Source: Methylotenera_A aquatica
GTDB taxonomy: Bacteria; Pseudomonadota; Gammaproteobacteria; Burkholderiales; Methylophilaceae
Direction of reading: 5' to 3'
NCBI GenBank assembly: GCA_965601485.1
Contig: OZ271846.1
Coordinates: 806,001 to 870,000, forward strand
Length of the DNA: 64,000 nt
Numbering within the stretch: position 1 is the first letter of the stretch; the number at the start of each line of letters is the position of its first letter. The position numbers and the translations under genes are program-made. This document shows positions 26,593 through 36,085 of this stretch, piece by piece. The notes under the pieces were generated by a model. It ran no database searches. It had not been told where the DNA came from and saw nothing but the letters and a program-made list of their open reading frames with translations.

Positions 26593-27288
26593 ATGACCCA
26601 AAGCTCATCAATTTCAAATACCCGCTGGCATACTTTTGAATCGCAAGATGGTATTAATCTGGCAGCTGCAACACGTATTTTAGCTGCTGCACAAGAAGCG
26701 ATTAATCAACATGGCAGTTTTTTGGTTGTATTAGCAGGTGGAAGCACTCCCAAAAGTGTTTATAAGTTATTAAGCCAGCAGCAAGCCGATTGGGCCAATT
26801 GGCATGTGTATCACAACGACGATCGCTGTTTGCCCATAGACCATCTAGAGCGAAATAGCAAAATGGCGCGCGATGTTTGGTTAAATCATGTGGCGATTCC
26901 ACAAACTCAGATTCATGATATCCCGACCGAATTGGGTAATGTAGAAGGCGCAAAAGCTTACGCAAAAACCTTAAATGGTTTGCGTGCGTTTGATTTGGTG
27001 ATTTTAGGTTTGGGCGAAGATGGCCATACCGCTAGTCTGTTTCCTAATCAAATCGTTGATAATAGTGCTGATGTAGTACCTGTTTTTGATGCACCGAAGC
27101 CGCCCGCTGATCGCGTGACCATGTCTCAGAACCGTTTAAATAATGCGCATGAAGTGTTGTTTTTAGTCACGGGAGCAGGCAAGCAAGATGCAATTGATAA
27201 TTGGCGCAAAGGGGTAAAAATTCCTGCAACTTTGATTGCGCCTGCTAATGGTGTCGATGTGTATTGTTTTGGTGTAAAACTTAATTAG
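26593..27288 (+). CDS. pgl: 6-phosphogluconolactonase
   Basis: Pgl hydrolyses 6-phosphogluconolactone, the step between Zwf and Gnd. The 231-residue protein is of the DevB/SOL type. It has the phosphate-binding VVLAGGSTPKSVYKLL, the DDRCLP segment, LGLGEDGHTASLFPN and the VTGAGKQDAI region. It is transcribed divergently from gnd and 270 bases from it, so the three oxidative-branch genes form one block. Confidence 0.95.
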   Translation: MTQSSSISNTRWHTFESQDGINLAAATRILAAAQEAINQHGSFLVVLAGGSTPKSVYKLLSQQQADWANWHVYHNDDRCLPIDHLERNSKMARDVWLNHVAIPQTQIHDIPTELGNVEGAKAYAKTLNGLRAFDLVILGLGEDGHTASLFPNQIVDNSADVVPVFDAPKPPADRVTMSQNRLNNAHEVLFLVTGAGKQDAIDNWRKGVKIPATLIAPANGVDVYCFGVKLN

Positions 27289-27366
27289 TAATGTTTTTTT
27301 AACCATTCAATCATCTACATCAACAGGCGCTGGTAAATCGCTCGGTAGATAAGATAAATTCCAATA

Positions 27367-28455
27367 CTAAGTATTTTGAATCACAATATTCGGAAACTTA
27401 CTGCTGTGATCCAAGCCGGCATTAGCGATTTTAATCGCAGCTTTGCGGGCAATTTCTTTATAAATTTTGGCAATCGCGGAATCAGGTTGTGCAATTACGC
27501 TTGGTCTGCCACTGTCCGCTTGTTCGCGGATGCTCATATCTAAGGGTAAACTTCCTAATAAATCAACATTGTAATCAGCACACATTTTGGCACCGCCACC
27601 TGCGCCAAATATATGTTCTTCATGGCCGCAATTGCTGCAAATATGTGTGCTCATGTTCTCAACAATGCCAAGAATCGGTATATTCACTTTTTCAAACATC
27701 TTTAAGCCGCGTCTTGCATCCAGCAAGGCGATATCTTGCGGGGTCGTCACAATAATCGCGCCTGTTACAGGGATTTTTTGCGCCAAGGTTAGTTGAATAT
27801 CGCCTGTACCAGGCGGTAAATCAATCACCAGATAATCCAAATCGTTCCATTTAGTATCGCGCAGTAATTGCTCTAATGCACCCGTCACCATTGGGCCGCG
27901 CCATACCATGGGTGTGTCAATATCCACTAAAAAGCCAATGCTCATGGCTTGTATGCCGTGCGCCAGCATAGGCTCCATACTTTTGCCGTCCGTAGTATCT
28001 GGGCGACCACTGATGCCTAACATTTGTGGTTGGCTAGGGCCATAAATATCCGCATCTAATAAACCCACAGTTGCGCCTTCTGCCGCTAATGCCAAAGCCA
28101 AGTTGACTGAGGTAGTGGATTTGCCCACACCACCTTTGCCAGAAGCTACAGCGATAATATTTTTCACATTCGGCATTAAATTTACGCCTTGCTGCACTTT
28201 GTGCGCAACAATGCGGCTACCAATATTCACGGCAACATCACTTACACTAGCTAGCGCTTTAAGGTTCTGAACTACTAGTGCTTTTAAACCAGTCATCACA
28301 CTTTTGGCAGGGTAGCCTAATACTATATCTAGGCTCACTTTGTCAGCATTGATTTGTATGTTTTTAGCCGATTTGCTGGTGATAAAATCTTTGCCCGTGT
28401 TTGGGTCGATAAGCGTTCTTAATGCGTTTTGGATATCTGATTCCGTGATTGCCAT
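27367..28455 (-). CDS. mrp: Mrp/ApbC iron-sulfur cluster carrier ATPase
   Basis: Mrp-type ATPases carry and deliver Fe-S clusters in the cytoplasm. The 362-residue protein has an N-terminal DUF59 (MIP18-like) domain (about 5-80) and a P-loop ATPase domain with the deviant Walker A SGKGGVGKST. The CSNCG motif supplies the bridging cysteines for the cluster. It is divergent from metG, a common arrangement in proteobacteria. Confidence 0.95.
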   Translation of the reverse strand: MAITESDIQNALRTLIDPNTGKDFITSKSAKNIQINADKVSLDIVLGYPAKSVMTGLKALVVQNLKALASVSDVAVNIGSRIVAHKVQQGVNLMPNVKNIIAVASGKGGVGKSTTSVNLALALAAEGATVGLLDADIYGPSQPQMLGISGRPDTTDGKSMEPMLAHGIQAMSIGFLVDIDTPMVWRGPMVTGALEQLLRDTKWNDLDYLVIDLPPGTGDIQLTLAQKIPVTGAIIVTTPQDIALLDARRGLKMFEKVNIPILGIVENMSTHICSNCGHEEHIFGAGGGAKMCADYNVDLLGSLPLDMSIREQADSGRPSVIAQPDSAIAKIYKEIARKAAIKIANAGLDHSSKFPNIVIQNT

Positions 28456-28604
28456 AATGGTTAGTTTTACTTAATCTTAAAAATCTTATTTTAGCGCAAG
28501 ACAATATTTAAAGCTTGCCTGATTAATGACTTTTGGCATTAATGCTTAAAGCTAAAGCTTGCTTAATTTGCTAAAATAACGTTTTATCACAATTAAAGCA
28601 TTTT

Positions 28605-30665
28605 ATGGCACGCAAAATTCTGGTCACTTCCGCCTTACCTTACGCCAATGGCAGTATTCATCTTGGTCACTTGGTGGAATATATTCAAACCGATATTTGG
28701 GTGCGCTTTCAAAAAATGCAAGGCCATACCGTACATTATGTGTGTGCCGATGACACTCATGGCACGCCAATTATGCTTCGCGCTGAGAAAGAGGGCATCA
28801 CACCAGAAGCCCTAATTGAAAATGTGCATAAAGAACACAGCGCAGACTTTAAAGAATTCTTGGTAGAGTTTGATAATTACTACTCAACTAATGCGCCTGA
28901 AAACAAAGAACTATCGCAAACTATTTATCGCAAATTAAAAGCCAATGGCAAAATTGCTACTAAAACCATTGAGCAGTTTTATGACCCTGTTAAGAACATG
29001 TTCCTGCCTGACCGCTTTATTAAAGGCGAATGCCCGAAATGTCATGCTAAAGACCAATACGGCGATAACTGTGAGATTTGTGGCGCGACATACAACCCAA
29101 CTGAATTAATTAATGCCTATTCTGCGGTATCTGGCGCGGCACCAGTGCGCAAAGAAACGGAACACTATTTTTTCAAACTTTCTGAATGTGAAGCATTTTT
29201 GAAAGATTGGACTAGGTCAGGCACGCTACAAGGTGAAGCCGCCAATAAAATGGGGGAGTGGTTTGAAAATGGCTTGAATGACTGGGATATTTCGCGCGAT
29301 GCGCCTTATTTTGGTTTTGAGATTCCAGATGCGCCAGGTAAATATTTTTATGTATGGTTAGATGCGCCAATTGGCTATATGGCGAGCTTTAAAAAGCTGT
29401 GTGACATGAAGGGTTTAGATTTTGACGAATACTGGAATAAAGATTCCAGCACAGAGTTGTACCATTTTATTGGCAAAGATATTTTGTATTTTCATGCTTT
29501 ATTTTGGCCTGCAACGCTTGAATTCAGCGGTTATCGCAAACCGACACAAATTTTTGCGCATGGTTTTTTAACCGTTAACGGCGAAAAAATGAGCAAATCG
29601 CGTGGCACGTTTATTACCGCACGAAGTTATTTAGAGCATATTAAAAATCCTGAGTATTTGCGTTATTACTACGCAGCAAAACTAAACAGCACCATGGAAG
29701 ATATTGACCTAAATTTAGAAGATTTTGTGGCGCGGGTAAACAGCGATTTGGTGGGTAAATACATCAATATTGCAAGCCGCACGGCAGGTTTCATCAATAA
29801 ACGTTTTGCAGGAAAACTGAATCCATCAACTGACAATTCAGCAATTGCGGAATTAAAAGCCGCAGCGCAAACGATAGTACATGCTTATGAAGCCCTTGAT
29901 TATGGACGTGCTTTGCGGGAAATTATGCGTTTGAGTGATTTGGCGAATGGTTTTGTGGCAGAACGTGCACCCTGGGCGATTGCAAAACAAGAAGGCCATG
30001 ATGCGGCGTTACAGCAAGTCTGCTCTGATGCATTAGAAATGTTTAGATTACTCACCTTATATTTAAAACCAGTTTTGCCAAAGCTAGCAGCAGAAGTCGA
30101 ACAATTTTTAAATATCGAACCTCTGAATTGGGCAAGTGTTAAGGCTAGTTTAAGCGCAGAGCATGCGATTAATGAGTATACCCATTTAATTACCCGCGTT
30201 GACCCTAAATTGATTGAAGCCATGACGGAAAGTAATAAAGAAAACTTAACGGCAACAGTGGAAGTGAGCGCTCTAGCCAAGAATGAAGTTGAAGCTGCAA
30301 TGACTATGCCTGAGACCGAATACATTAGCATCGATGACTTCACCAAGGTGGATTTGCGCATTGCAACAATCGTAAATGCTGAACATGTTGAAGGTGCAGA
30401 AAAATTATTAAAACTGACACTTGATATTGGTGAAGAGGCTGACAATGGAGAACGCACTACCCGCCAAGTATTTGCCGGCATTAAATCCGCCTACGATCCG
30501 TCAACTTTAATTGGACGTAATACCGTAATGGTGGCCAACCTAGCACCACGTAAAATGAAATTCGGTATGTCTGAGGGCATGGTGCTAGCAGCCAGTGATG
30601 AAAGTGGCGGACTTTTTATATTAACGCCAGATGTTGGCGCGATGCCTGGTATGCGCATTAAGTAA
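28605..30665 (+). CDS. metG: methionyl-tRNA synthetase
   Basis: MetG charges tRNA-Met. The 686-residue class I enzyme has the HIGH-type motif in ANGSIHLGHL, a zinc-binding insert with CPKCHAKDQYGDNCEICG and the KMSKS loop in GEKMSKSRGTF. A C-terminal tRNA-binding/dimerisation domain spans about residues 585-686. It lies alone, divergent from mrp. A long hairpin follows the stop codon. Confidence 0.97.
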   Translation: MARKILVTSALPYANGSIHLGHLVEYIQTDIWVRFQKMQGHTVHYVCADDTHGTPIMLRAEKEGITPEALIENVHKEHSADFKEFLVEFDNYYSTNAPENKELSQTIYRKLKANGKIATKTIEQFYDPVKNMFLPDRFIKGECPKCHAKDQYGDNCEICGATYNPTELINAYSAVSGAAPVRKETEHYFFKLSECEAFLKDWTRSGTLQGEAANKMGEWFENGLNDWDISRDAPYFGFEIPDAPGKYFYVWLDAPIGYMASFKKLCDMKGLDFDEYWNKDSSTELYHFIGKDILYFHALFWPATLEFSGYRKPTQIFAHGFLTVNGEKMSKSRGTFITARSYLEHIKNPEYLRYYYAAKLNSTMEDIDLNLEDFVARVNSDLVGKYINIASRTAGFINKRFAGKLNPSTDNSAIAELKAAAQTIVHAYEALDYGRALREIMRLSDLANGFVAERAPWAIAKQEGHDAALQQVCSDALEMFRLLTLYLKPVLPKLAAEVEQFLNIEPLNWASVKASLSAEHAINEYTHLITRVDPKLIEAMTESNKENLTATVEVSALAKNEVEAAMTMPETEYISIDDFTKVDLRIATIVNAEHVEGAEKLLKLTLDIGEEADNGERTTRQVFAGIKSAYDPSTLIGRNTVMVANLAPRKMKFGMSEGMVLAASDESGGLFILTPDVGAMPGMRIK

Positions 30666-30670
30666 ACAAC

Positions 30671-30702
30671 AAATCACTGCAAGAAAACGCTTGCAGTGAT
30701 TT
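30671..30702 (+). terminator. hairpin after metG
   Basis: AAATCACTGCAAG and CTTGCAGTGATTT form a 13-pair perfect stem with an AAAACG loop, 5 bases after the metG stop. No U-tract follows beyond the arm, so it may act as a terminator or as a 3' end stabiliser. Confidence 0.55.
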
Positions 30703-30804
30703 AAGAATTAGCTTTTTAGGTAACTTCTAAAATCTTGTAAAATTGCCTTACTAATGCACAAGAATTGTAATTAACGGTTAAAAAATGATTAAAAGGAACT
30801 TCCA

Positions 30805-31281
30805 ATGAAATATATTCATGCTCCACTATTAGCAGTTTTGATATTATCTGGACAAGCGTTTGCTGAAGACAGCAATGCTAAAACCGCCATTGGTGGGGGT
30901 TTGGGTGCAGTCGCCGGTACAGCACTTGGCGGTGCAATTGGTGGAAGCACTGGTGAAATATTGGGTGGTGCAGTGGGTGGTGGTTTAGGTGGTGCTGTTA
31001 CTACTAAAGGTGAAGGTCAAGCAGGTGCCGTTATAGGAGGTGCGGCTGGTGGTGCAGGTGGAGCTTATGTCGGCCGTAAAGTGAGTGGCAGTGGCGCTGG
31101 CGCAATCGTTGGTGCTGGCTTGGGCGGAGCTAGCGGTGCTGTAGTGGGTAAGTTAATTGATGAACCAAATAGATCATCTAGCTCACGTAATAAAAACAAT
31201 CATAAAAATCGCCACAAAAAAAAGAATAAACACAAACGAGGTAAAGACCATGCATACAGTCATGAAAAGCATGATGACTAA
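30805..31281 (+). CDS. exported glycine-zipper protein with a basic tail
   Basis: The 158-residue product has a signal peptide (residues 1-20, cleaved after AFA). About 95 residues of glycine-zipper repeats follow (GGGLGAVAGTALGG, GGAVGGGLGGAV and similar). The extremely basic, hydrophilic tail (about 122-158) is rich in Lys, His, Asn and Arg. Glycine zippers make tightly packed membrane helices and occur in outer-membrane proteins such as OmpA-like and YMGG proteins. No specific function can be named. An AAGGAA ribosome binding site precedes the ATG. It converges on the ComEA-like gene. Confidence 0.75.
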   Translation: MKYIHAPLLAVLILSGQAFAEDSNAKTAIGGGLGAVAGTALGGAIGGSTGEILGGAVGGGLGGAVTTKGEGQAGAVIGGAAGGAGGAYVGRKVSGSGAGAIVGAGLGGASGAVVGKLIDEPNRSSSSRNKNNHKNRHKKKNKHKRGKDHAYSHEKHDD

Positions 31282-31373
31282 AATTATTAGTGTTTGTGTT
31301 AAGCGAAATGTTTAGTGCTTAATACATAAAAAAACTCCATATTTCGGGATTTTTTGTTATTAAAGCAAGATAA

Positions 31374-31847
31374 CTATTTAATTTGATTGGCTTTTACAGA
31401 GTTTTTTGTGTCTGCTTTAGTAGTAGCTTTTTTGTTCGTGGTTTTTTTATCTGCTTTTTTAGCGTCAGCAGTGGATGCTTTTTCAGTACCAACCGATTTG
31501 GTTTCTTTGGCTTTATTTTCTTTTGCTTTAGTCCCTTTGGCAGGCTTAGTTTCTTTACTGAGTGCTGCTGGAGTTGCAACACTTGTCCTGCCAATAATAC
31601 TAACATCTTTACGAACATTCTTAAGCGTAATCTCACCCACGCCGTCCACTTTTTCTAATTCATCAATGGACTTAAAGCCGCCATTTTTTTTGCGATAATC
31701 AATAATGGCTTTTGCTTTAACTGGGCCAATACCTTCTAAAGATTCTAATTCTTGTTGTGTGGCGGTGTTTAAATTAACCGCTGCAAAAACGTTAAAACTA
31801 AATGCAAGGCTAAGGCTAGCAAGTAAGGTGATTAGTGTTATTTTCAT
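31374..31847 (-). CDS. ComEA-like helix-hairpin-helix protein with a Lys/Ala-rich tail
   Basis: The 157-residue protein has a signal peptide (1-22) and a helix-hairpin-helix DNA-binding unit (about 23-88; VNLNTATQQELESLEGIGPVKA and VDGVGEITLKNV). This matches the core of the competence protein ComEA. After about residue 95 comes a low-complexity Lys/Thr/Ala tail of roughly 60 residues that could bind DNA non-specifically. ComEA proteins bind incoming DNA in the periplasm during transformation. No other competence gene is adjacent. Confidence 0.85.
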   Translation of the reverse strand: MKITLITLLASLSLAFSFNVFAAVNLNTATQQELESLEGIGPVKAKAIIDYRKKNGGFKSIDELEKVDGVGEITLKNVRKDVSIIGRTSVATPAALSKETKPAKGTKAKENKAKETKSVGTEKASTADAKKADKKTTNKKATTKADTKNSVKANQIK

Positions 31848-31926
31848 TTGATTCTCCCTATTTACGTTTTGTGACGAACATGGTATGAAACACTAGTTTA
31901 ATGTTTTAGTTGACTAATAACCAGTT

Positions 31927-32634
31927 TTAAGAATTGCTGGCCGATTGAATTTCTTGATTAATAGCCATTAATACCTTAATTGGGTGAGTGGCTTGCGTTA
32001 TAGGGCGGCCAATCACTAAATAACTTGAGCCTTGTCTGATTGCAATGCTAGGACTTGCAACCCGTTTTTGGTCGTCTAAACTGACCTTTTCAGGGCGGAT
32101 GCCGGGAGTAACCAGGCAAAAATCGGAGCCTAGTTCCTCTCTTAATTTGAACGTTTCACCTGCAGAGCAAACAACACCATCTAATCCTGCTTCTTTAGTA
32201 AGTTTAGCTAGTCTAATAACATGGTTTTCTAGTGAGCCTTCAATTCCGATACGTGTAAACTGTACCTCATTCATACTAGTGAGTACGGTCACTGCAATTA
32301 ATAGAGGCTGATTAAGGCTATTGTCAACAGCTTGCTTTGAAGCCTGCATCATCTCCAAGCCGCCACTGGCATGCACATTAAGCATCCATACCCCTAAATC
32401 ACTGGCTGCTTTACATGCTTTTGCAACTGTGTTGGGAATATCATGAAATTTTAAATCTAAAAAAACTTGGAAGTTTTTGGCAATTAGTTTTTCAACCAGT
32501 AGTGGACCAGCGGCAGTAAATAACTCTTTCCCCACTTTAAGCTTGCATAAGCTTGAATCTAGTTGATTAACCAGATTCAGCGCACTGGTAGAGTCGGCAT
32601 AATCTAGCGCGACGATAATCTTAGAACCATTCAT
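31927..32634 (-). CDS. pyrF: orotidine 5'-phosphate decarboxylase
   Basis: PyrF makes UMP from orotidine monophosphate. The 235-residue TIM barrel has the catalytic LDLKFHDIPNT motif, VTPGIRP and the phosphate-binding VIGRPIT near the C terminus. It sits 16 bases after lapB on the same strand, the lapB-pyrF order known from E. coli, and is probably cotranscribed with it. Confidence 0.96.
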   Translation of the reverse strand: MNGSKIIVALDYADSTSALNLVNQLDSSLCKLKVGKELFTAAGPLLVEKLIAKNFQVFLDLKFHDIPNTVAKACKAASDLGVWMLNVHASGGLEMMQASKQAVDNSLNQPLLIAVTVLTSMNEVQFTRIGIEGSLENHVIRLAKLTKEAGLDGVVCSAGETFKLREELGSDFCLVTPGIRPEKVSLDDQKRVASPSIAIRQGSSYLVIGRPITQATHPIKVLMAINQEIQSASNS

Positions 32635-32650
32635 TTGATCACTTTAAAAT

Positions 32651-33853
32651 TTATTTTTGGTTGGATTTTTTAACCGTCATTTCGCGGCTAATAGCCTCAG
32701 ATGGCTCAGCGGGTAAGGACTCCCATGCGTTACAAGCGGGGCATTGCCAGTGATATTGCTTGGCGCGAAAACCGCATTGATTACAGTGATAAGCTGCGCG
32801 ATTACCAATTGCGTTGCGCACAGTTTGCTGCATCAGTTGTACATCTTGATTATTTAAATCATCAGCCATGGCGCGCGCTTGTAGTAATTGGTCAAGTGTA
32901 GTCAAGCTTGGCTGTCGGATTAGTTCATTACGCGCTAGCTTGGCAGCGCTTATAGCACCTTCTTCGATAAGTGTTGCCTCATACAAAACTGACATTAAAG
33001 AAGATAATTTATAGGTTTCAATATAAGTGTTAAGTTGAGCTAAGCCTACTTTTAATAAGTTAGCCGCACGATAACTCTTAAGCATTTTACCTGCGACTAA
33101 GCCTAGGTATTCTGGCTGTTGAAATTCAATTTGTTTCCAATAAGAAATCGCAGTTTGGTGTTGTCCTGCGATGGCTTCAATATCGCCCAGTAGTACATTG
33201 GCGCGAATACAATTTTTATTGGCATCTAATGCTAATGCCAACTGGCTACGCGCTGCATCTGCATTTTGTGTGATGATAAAATTCATAGCCAATTCGCAAT
33301 AATACTGCGCAATTTCAACTCTAAAAGGCACGCCAGACAAGCGTTCCAGTTCTGTTGCGGTGGTAATTGCTTGTGCCCACTCGCGCTCGCGTACATATAT
33401 TTCTAATAAAGCATGAAGTGCAGGTTGCTTGTAGCGTTGGTCTTCTAGCCCTTTAAATAACTCTTCGGCACGGTCAAACAAGCCTGCTTTTAAGTAATCT
33501 TGCGCCAATTCTGCTTTTACTGCATTTCTTTGTGGTTCGGTTAACTCTTTTTTATCCAGTAAATTGACATGCAGATTAATAGCGCGGTTGGTTTCACCGG
33601 TGCGTCTAAACAAACTTCCTAGGGCAAAGTGTAGCTCTAGCGAATCACTATTGGCTTGAACGGCCTCACTAAACGCCTCTACCGCCTTATCATGCTTATC
33701 GCCAATTAAAAAGTTAAGCCCTTTAAAATACGCGGCAGGCAGGGTGGTAGACTCAGACAATAGTTGCTTAATATCCACGCGCGCTGTAATCCAACCTAGC
33801 GTAAAAAAAAGCGGGAGTACTAAAAGCCACCAATATTCAAATTCAATCATCAT
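32651..33853 (-). CDS. lapB: lipopolysaccharide assembly protein LapB (YciM)
   Basis: LapB is an inner-membrane anchored TPR protein that controls LpxC proteolysis and so lipopolysaccharide synthesis. The 400-residue protein has one N-terminal membrane helix (about 6-25), roughly nine TPR-type repeats and a C-terminal rubredoxin-like zinc/iron knuckle (CNQCG and CPAC). Adjacent ATG codons make the first residue ambiguous by one. lapA, which usually precedes lapB, is missing; only 150 bases and a terminator lie between ihfB and lapB. Confidence 0.93.
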   Translation of the reverse strand: MMIEFEYWWLLVLPLFFTLGWITARVDIKQLLSESTTLPAAYFKGLNFLIGDKHDKAVEAFSEAVQANSDSLELHFALGSLFRRTGETNRAINLHVNLLDKKELTEPQRNAVKAELAQDYLKAGLFDRAEELFKGLEDQRYKQPALHALLEIYVREREWAQAITTATELERLSGVPFRVEIAQYYCELAMNFIITQNADAARSQLALALDANKNCIRANVLLGDIEAIAGQHQTAISYWKQIEFQQPEYLGLVAGKMLKSYRAANLLKVGLAQLNTYIETYKLSSLMSVLYEATLIEEGAISAAKLARNELIRQPSLTTLDQLLQARAMADDLNNQDVQLMQQTVRNAIGNRAAYHCNQCGFRAKQYHWQCPACNAWESLPAEPSEAISREMTVKKSNQK

Positions 33854-33934
33854 GATTATTTGTACGTTTTATTCATTGTTGTATCCGACAGTATTTTACC
33901 TAAGCTTAAGCGCAATGAGTAATTTATAAGGTGT

Positions 33935-33967
33935 AAAAAAAGGTGCTTAAAATTTAAGCACCTTTTT
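33935..33967 (-). terminator. terminator after ihfB
   Basis: AAAGGTGCTT and AAGCACCTTTTT arms flank an AAAATTT centre; flanking A and T runs suit both directions. On the minus strand it follows the ihfB stop by about 40 bases and separates it from lapB. Confidence 0.75.
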
Positions 33968-34004
33968 AATATTACTAGTTTAATGTTTATAGCAAAAAAA
34001 CCAT

Positions 34005-34289
34005 TTATGTAGCTGAATCAACTCGATCGCGCAACTCTTTGCCTGCTTTGAAGTGCGGTACATGTTTTGCCGGTACTTGCACTTTGCTGCCAGTTTTAGG
34101 GTTGCGACCCAAACGTGGCGGGCGGTAGTTTAAGCTAAAACTACCGAATCCGCGAATTTCGATACGCTCGCCAGTTAATAAGTTATCTGTCATTGCATCC
34201 AATATGGCTTTAACAGATAACTCAGCGTCTTTCACAACTAATTGTGGAAAACGCTCTGCTAATAAATTAATTAATTCTGATTTTGTCAT
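34005..34289 (-). CDS. ihfB: integration host factor subunit beta
   Basis: This 94-residue HU/IHF-family DNA-bending protein has the diagnostic RGFGSFSLNYRPPRLGRNPKTG arm region (with the intercalating proline) and an N-terminal MTKSELINLLAERFP. It is assigned to the beta subunit by sequence and by its place 66 bases after rpsA. IHF bends DNA at sigma54 promoters, relevant to the amtB promoter in this window. Confidence 0.96.
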   Translation of the reverse strand: MTKSELINLLAERFPQLVVKDAELSVKAILDAMTDNLLTGERIEIRGFGSFSLNYRPPRLGRNPKTGSKVQVPAKHVPHFKAGKELRDRVDSAT

Positions 34290-34355
34290 GGCTTATAGTT
34301 GCCTTTAATTTAGCTTGTAATCATCTAACGTCAAACTAGCTTTTTACTGCTACTT

Positions 34356-35876
34356 TTACTTCTTGCTATCCATTTTTGCTTTTAATAAAGCACCAAGGTT
34401 AGTTGTGCCGGCTGCTGCTGCCTCATCAGCTGCTTTAGTTGAGCTATCTTCAACTTTAGCTTTTGTGGCTTTAGCTTTAGGTTTTGCTGCTTTGTCATCG
34501 CTAGATGATGTAGGTGTTGCACCTGATGGATCTTCAGTCAGTTGTTTAACACCAAGAGAAATACGCTCTTTTTCTACGTCGATTGCTAAAATAATGGCTT
34601 GTAACTCATCACCTTTTTTGAAGTTGCGAATCGCTTCTTCGCCAGTTTGAGTCCAAGATAAATCAGACAAATGAACTAAACCATCAATACCGCCAGCTAG
34701 TCCAATAAACACGCCGAAATCAGTGATTGATTTGATTTGGCCAGAAACTTTATCGTTTTTAGAGTGTGTAGCAGAGAAATCATCCCAAGGATTGGCTTTA
34801 CATTGTTTCATACCTAATGATAAACGACGACGATCTTCATCAATTTCAAGAATCATCACTTCAACTTCGTCACCTAATTGAGCAATTTTGCCTGGGTGAA
34901 TGTTTTTGTTCGTCCAATCCATTTCTGAAACGTGGACTAAACCTTCAATGCCTGGCTCGACTTCAACGAATGCGCCATAGTCAGTAATATTTGAAACTTT
35001 ACCAAATAAACGTGTGCTTACTGGGTAACGGCGAGTTAATGCAACCCATGGGTCATCGCCTAATTGTTTAATACCTAATGAAACACGGTTTTTCTCTTGA
35101 TCGAATTTCAAGATTTTTGCTTCAACTTCTTCACCAACTGTTAATACTTCTGATGGGTGCTTAACACGACGCCATGCTAAATCGGTAATGTGAAGTAAGC
35201 CATCAATACCGCCCAAATCAACGAATGCGCCATAATCGGTAATGTTTTTAACAATACCTTTAATGATTGCGCCTTCTTGCAACGTGCCCATCAACGCTTC
35301 ACGGTCTGCACCCATGCTAACTTCCATTACAGCACGGCGAGAAACCACGATATTGTTACGTTTGCGGTCAAGTTTAATAACTTTGAAATCCCACTCTTTG
35401 TTTTCGAATGGAGTTGTGTCTTTTACTGGGCGAATATCCACCAATGAACCTGGTAAGAAAGCCATGATGCCATTAACGGAAACGCGTAAACCGCCTTTAA
35501 CACGGCTAGATACGAAACCTTTAACTACACGGCCTTCGTTCATTGCATCTTCTAAATCCAGCCAAGCTTCCATTTTCTTCGCTTTTTCGCGAGAAAGTTG
35601 TGTAGAGCCAAAGCCATCTTCCAATTTTTCGATACATACTTTTACGAAGTCGCCAACTGCAACTTCAAGCTCACCTTGAGCATTTTTGAATTCTGCAGCA
35701 TCAATAACGCTTTCAGATTTTAAGCCAGCGTTAACAATTACGTGGTCGTTATCAATCGATACAACCTCGGCGGTGATTACTTCACCAGAACGCATTTCCT
35801 GACGTGCCAAGCTTTCTTCAAAAAGCGCGGCAAAAGATTCCATCGAAGATGGGGTAGAGTTAGAAATAGAAGCCAT
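34356..35876 (-). CDS. rpsA: 30S ribosomal protein S1, five-domain form
   Basis: S1 brings mRNA to the 30S subunit. The 506-residue protein has S1 motifs at about residues 31-98, 115-182, 200-268, 285-356 and 372-443. The last about 60 residues are a Lys/Ala/Ser-rich tail ending NLGALLKAKMDSKK. E. coli S1 has six S1 domains and 557 residues, so the sixth domain seems to be replaced by low-complexity sequence. The end shows a normal stop, no frameshift. It lies between cmk and ihfB as usual. Confidence 0.95.
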   Translation of the reverse strand: MASISNSTPSSMESFAALFEESLARQEMRSGEVITAEVVSIDNDHVIVNAGLKSESVIDAAEFKNAQGELEVAVGDFVKVCIEKLEDGFGSTQLSREKAKKMEAWLDLEDAMNEGRVVKGFVSSRVKGGLRVSVNGIMAFLPGSLVDIRPVKDTTPFENKEWDFKVIKLDRKRNNIVVSRRAVMEVSMGADREALMGTLQEGAIIKGIVKNITDYGAFVDLGGIDGLLHITDLAWRRVKHPSEVLTVGEEVEAKILKFDQEKNRVSLGIKQLGDDPWVALTRRYPVSTRLFGKVSNITDYGAFVEVEPGIEGLVHVSEMDWTNKNIHPGKIAQLGDEVEVMILEIDEDRRRLSLGMKQCKANPWDDFSATHSKNDKVSGQIKSITDFGVFIGLAGGIDGLVHLSDLSWTQTGEEAIRNFKKGDELQAIILAIDVEKERISLGVKQLTEDPSGATPTSSSDDKAAKPKAKATKAKVEDSSTKAADEAAAAGTTNLGALLKAKMDSKK

Positions 35877-36085
35877 TAAAAGAGTTACCTAAATAATACC
35901 TAAAGACATTTTCAAATGTGTACTGAAAAACACCTTTAAGAGTTCCCACCTAGCAGCGGGGCAGTTATTAAACGTTAAGCAACAATAATATTGTTTTAAA
36001 CTTAACACGAATCGAGCATATTACACAAAAAATAGCTTGTGTTCAATGACTTAATGCATTTTTTATATTGAATTCACACTAATAT

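Noticed and set aside
29900..30481. Minus-strand open frame of 193 codons inside metG
   Set aside because: It is antisense to the well-conserved C-terminal part of metG and has no recognisable motif or ribosome binding site.
31383..31698. Plus-strand open frames rich in Phe, Ser and Val opposite the ComEA-like gene
   Set aside because: They are the antisense of the Lys/Ala-rich tail of a gene with a clear signal peptide and HhH domain; low complexity keeps the opposite strand open.
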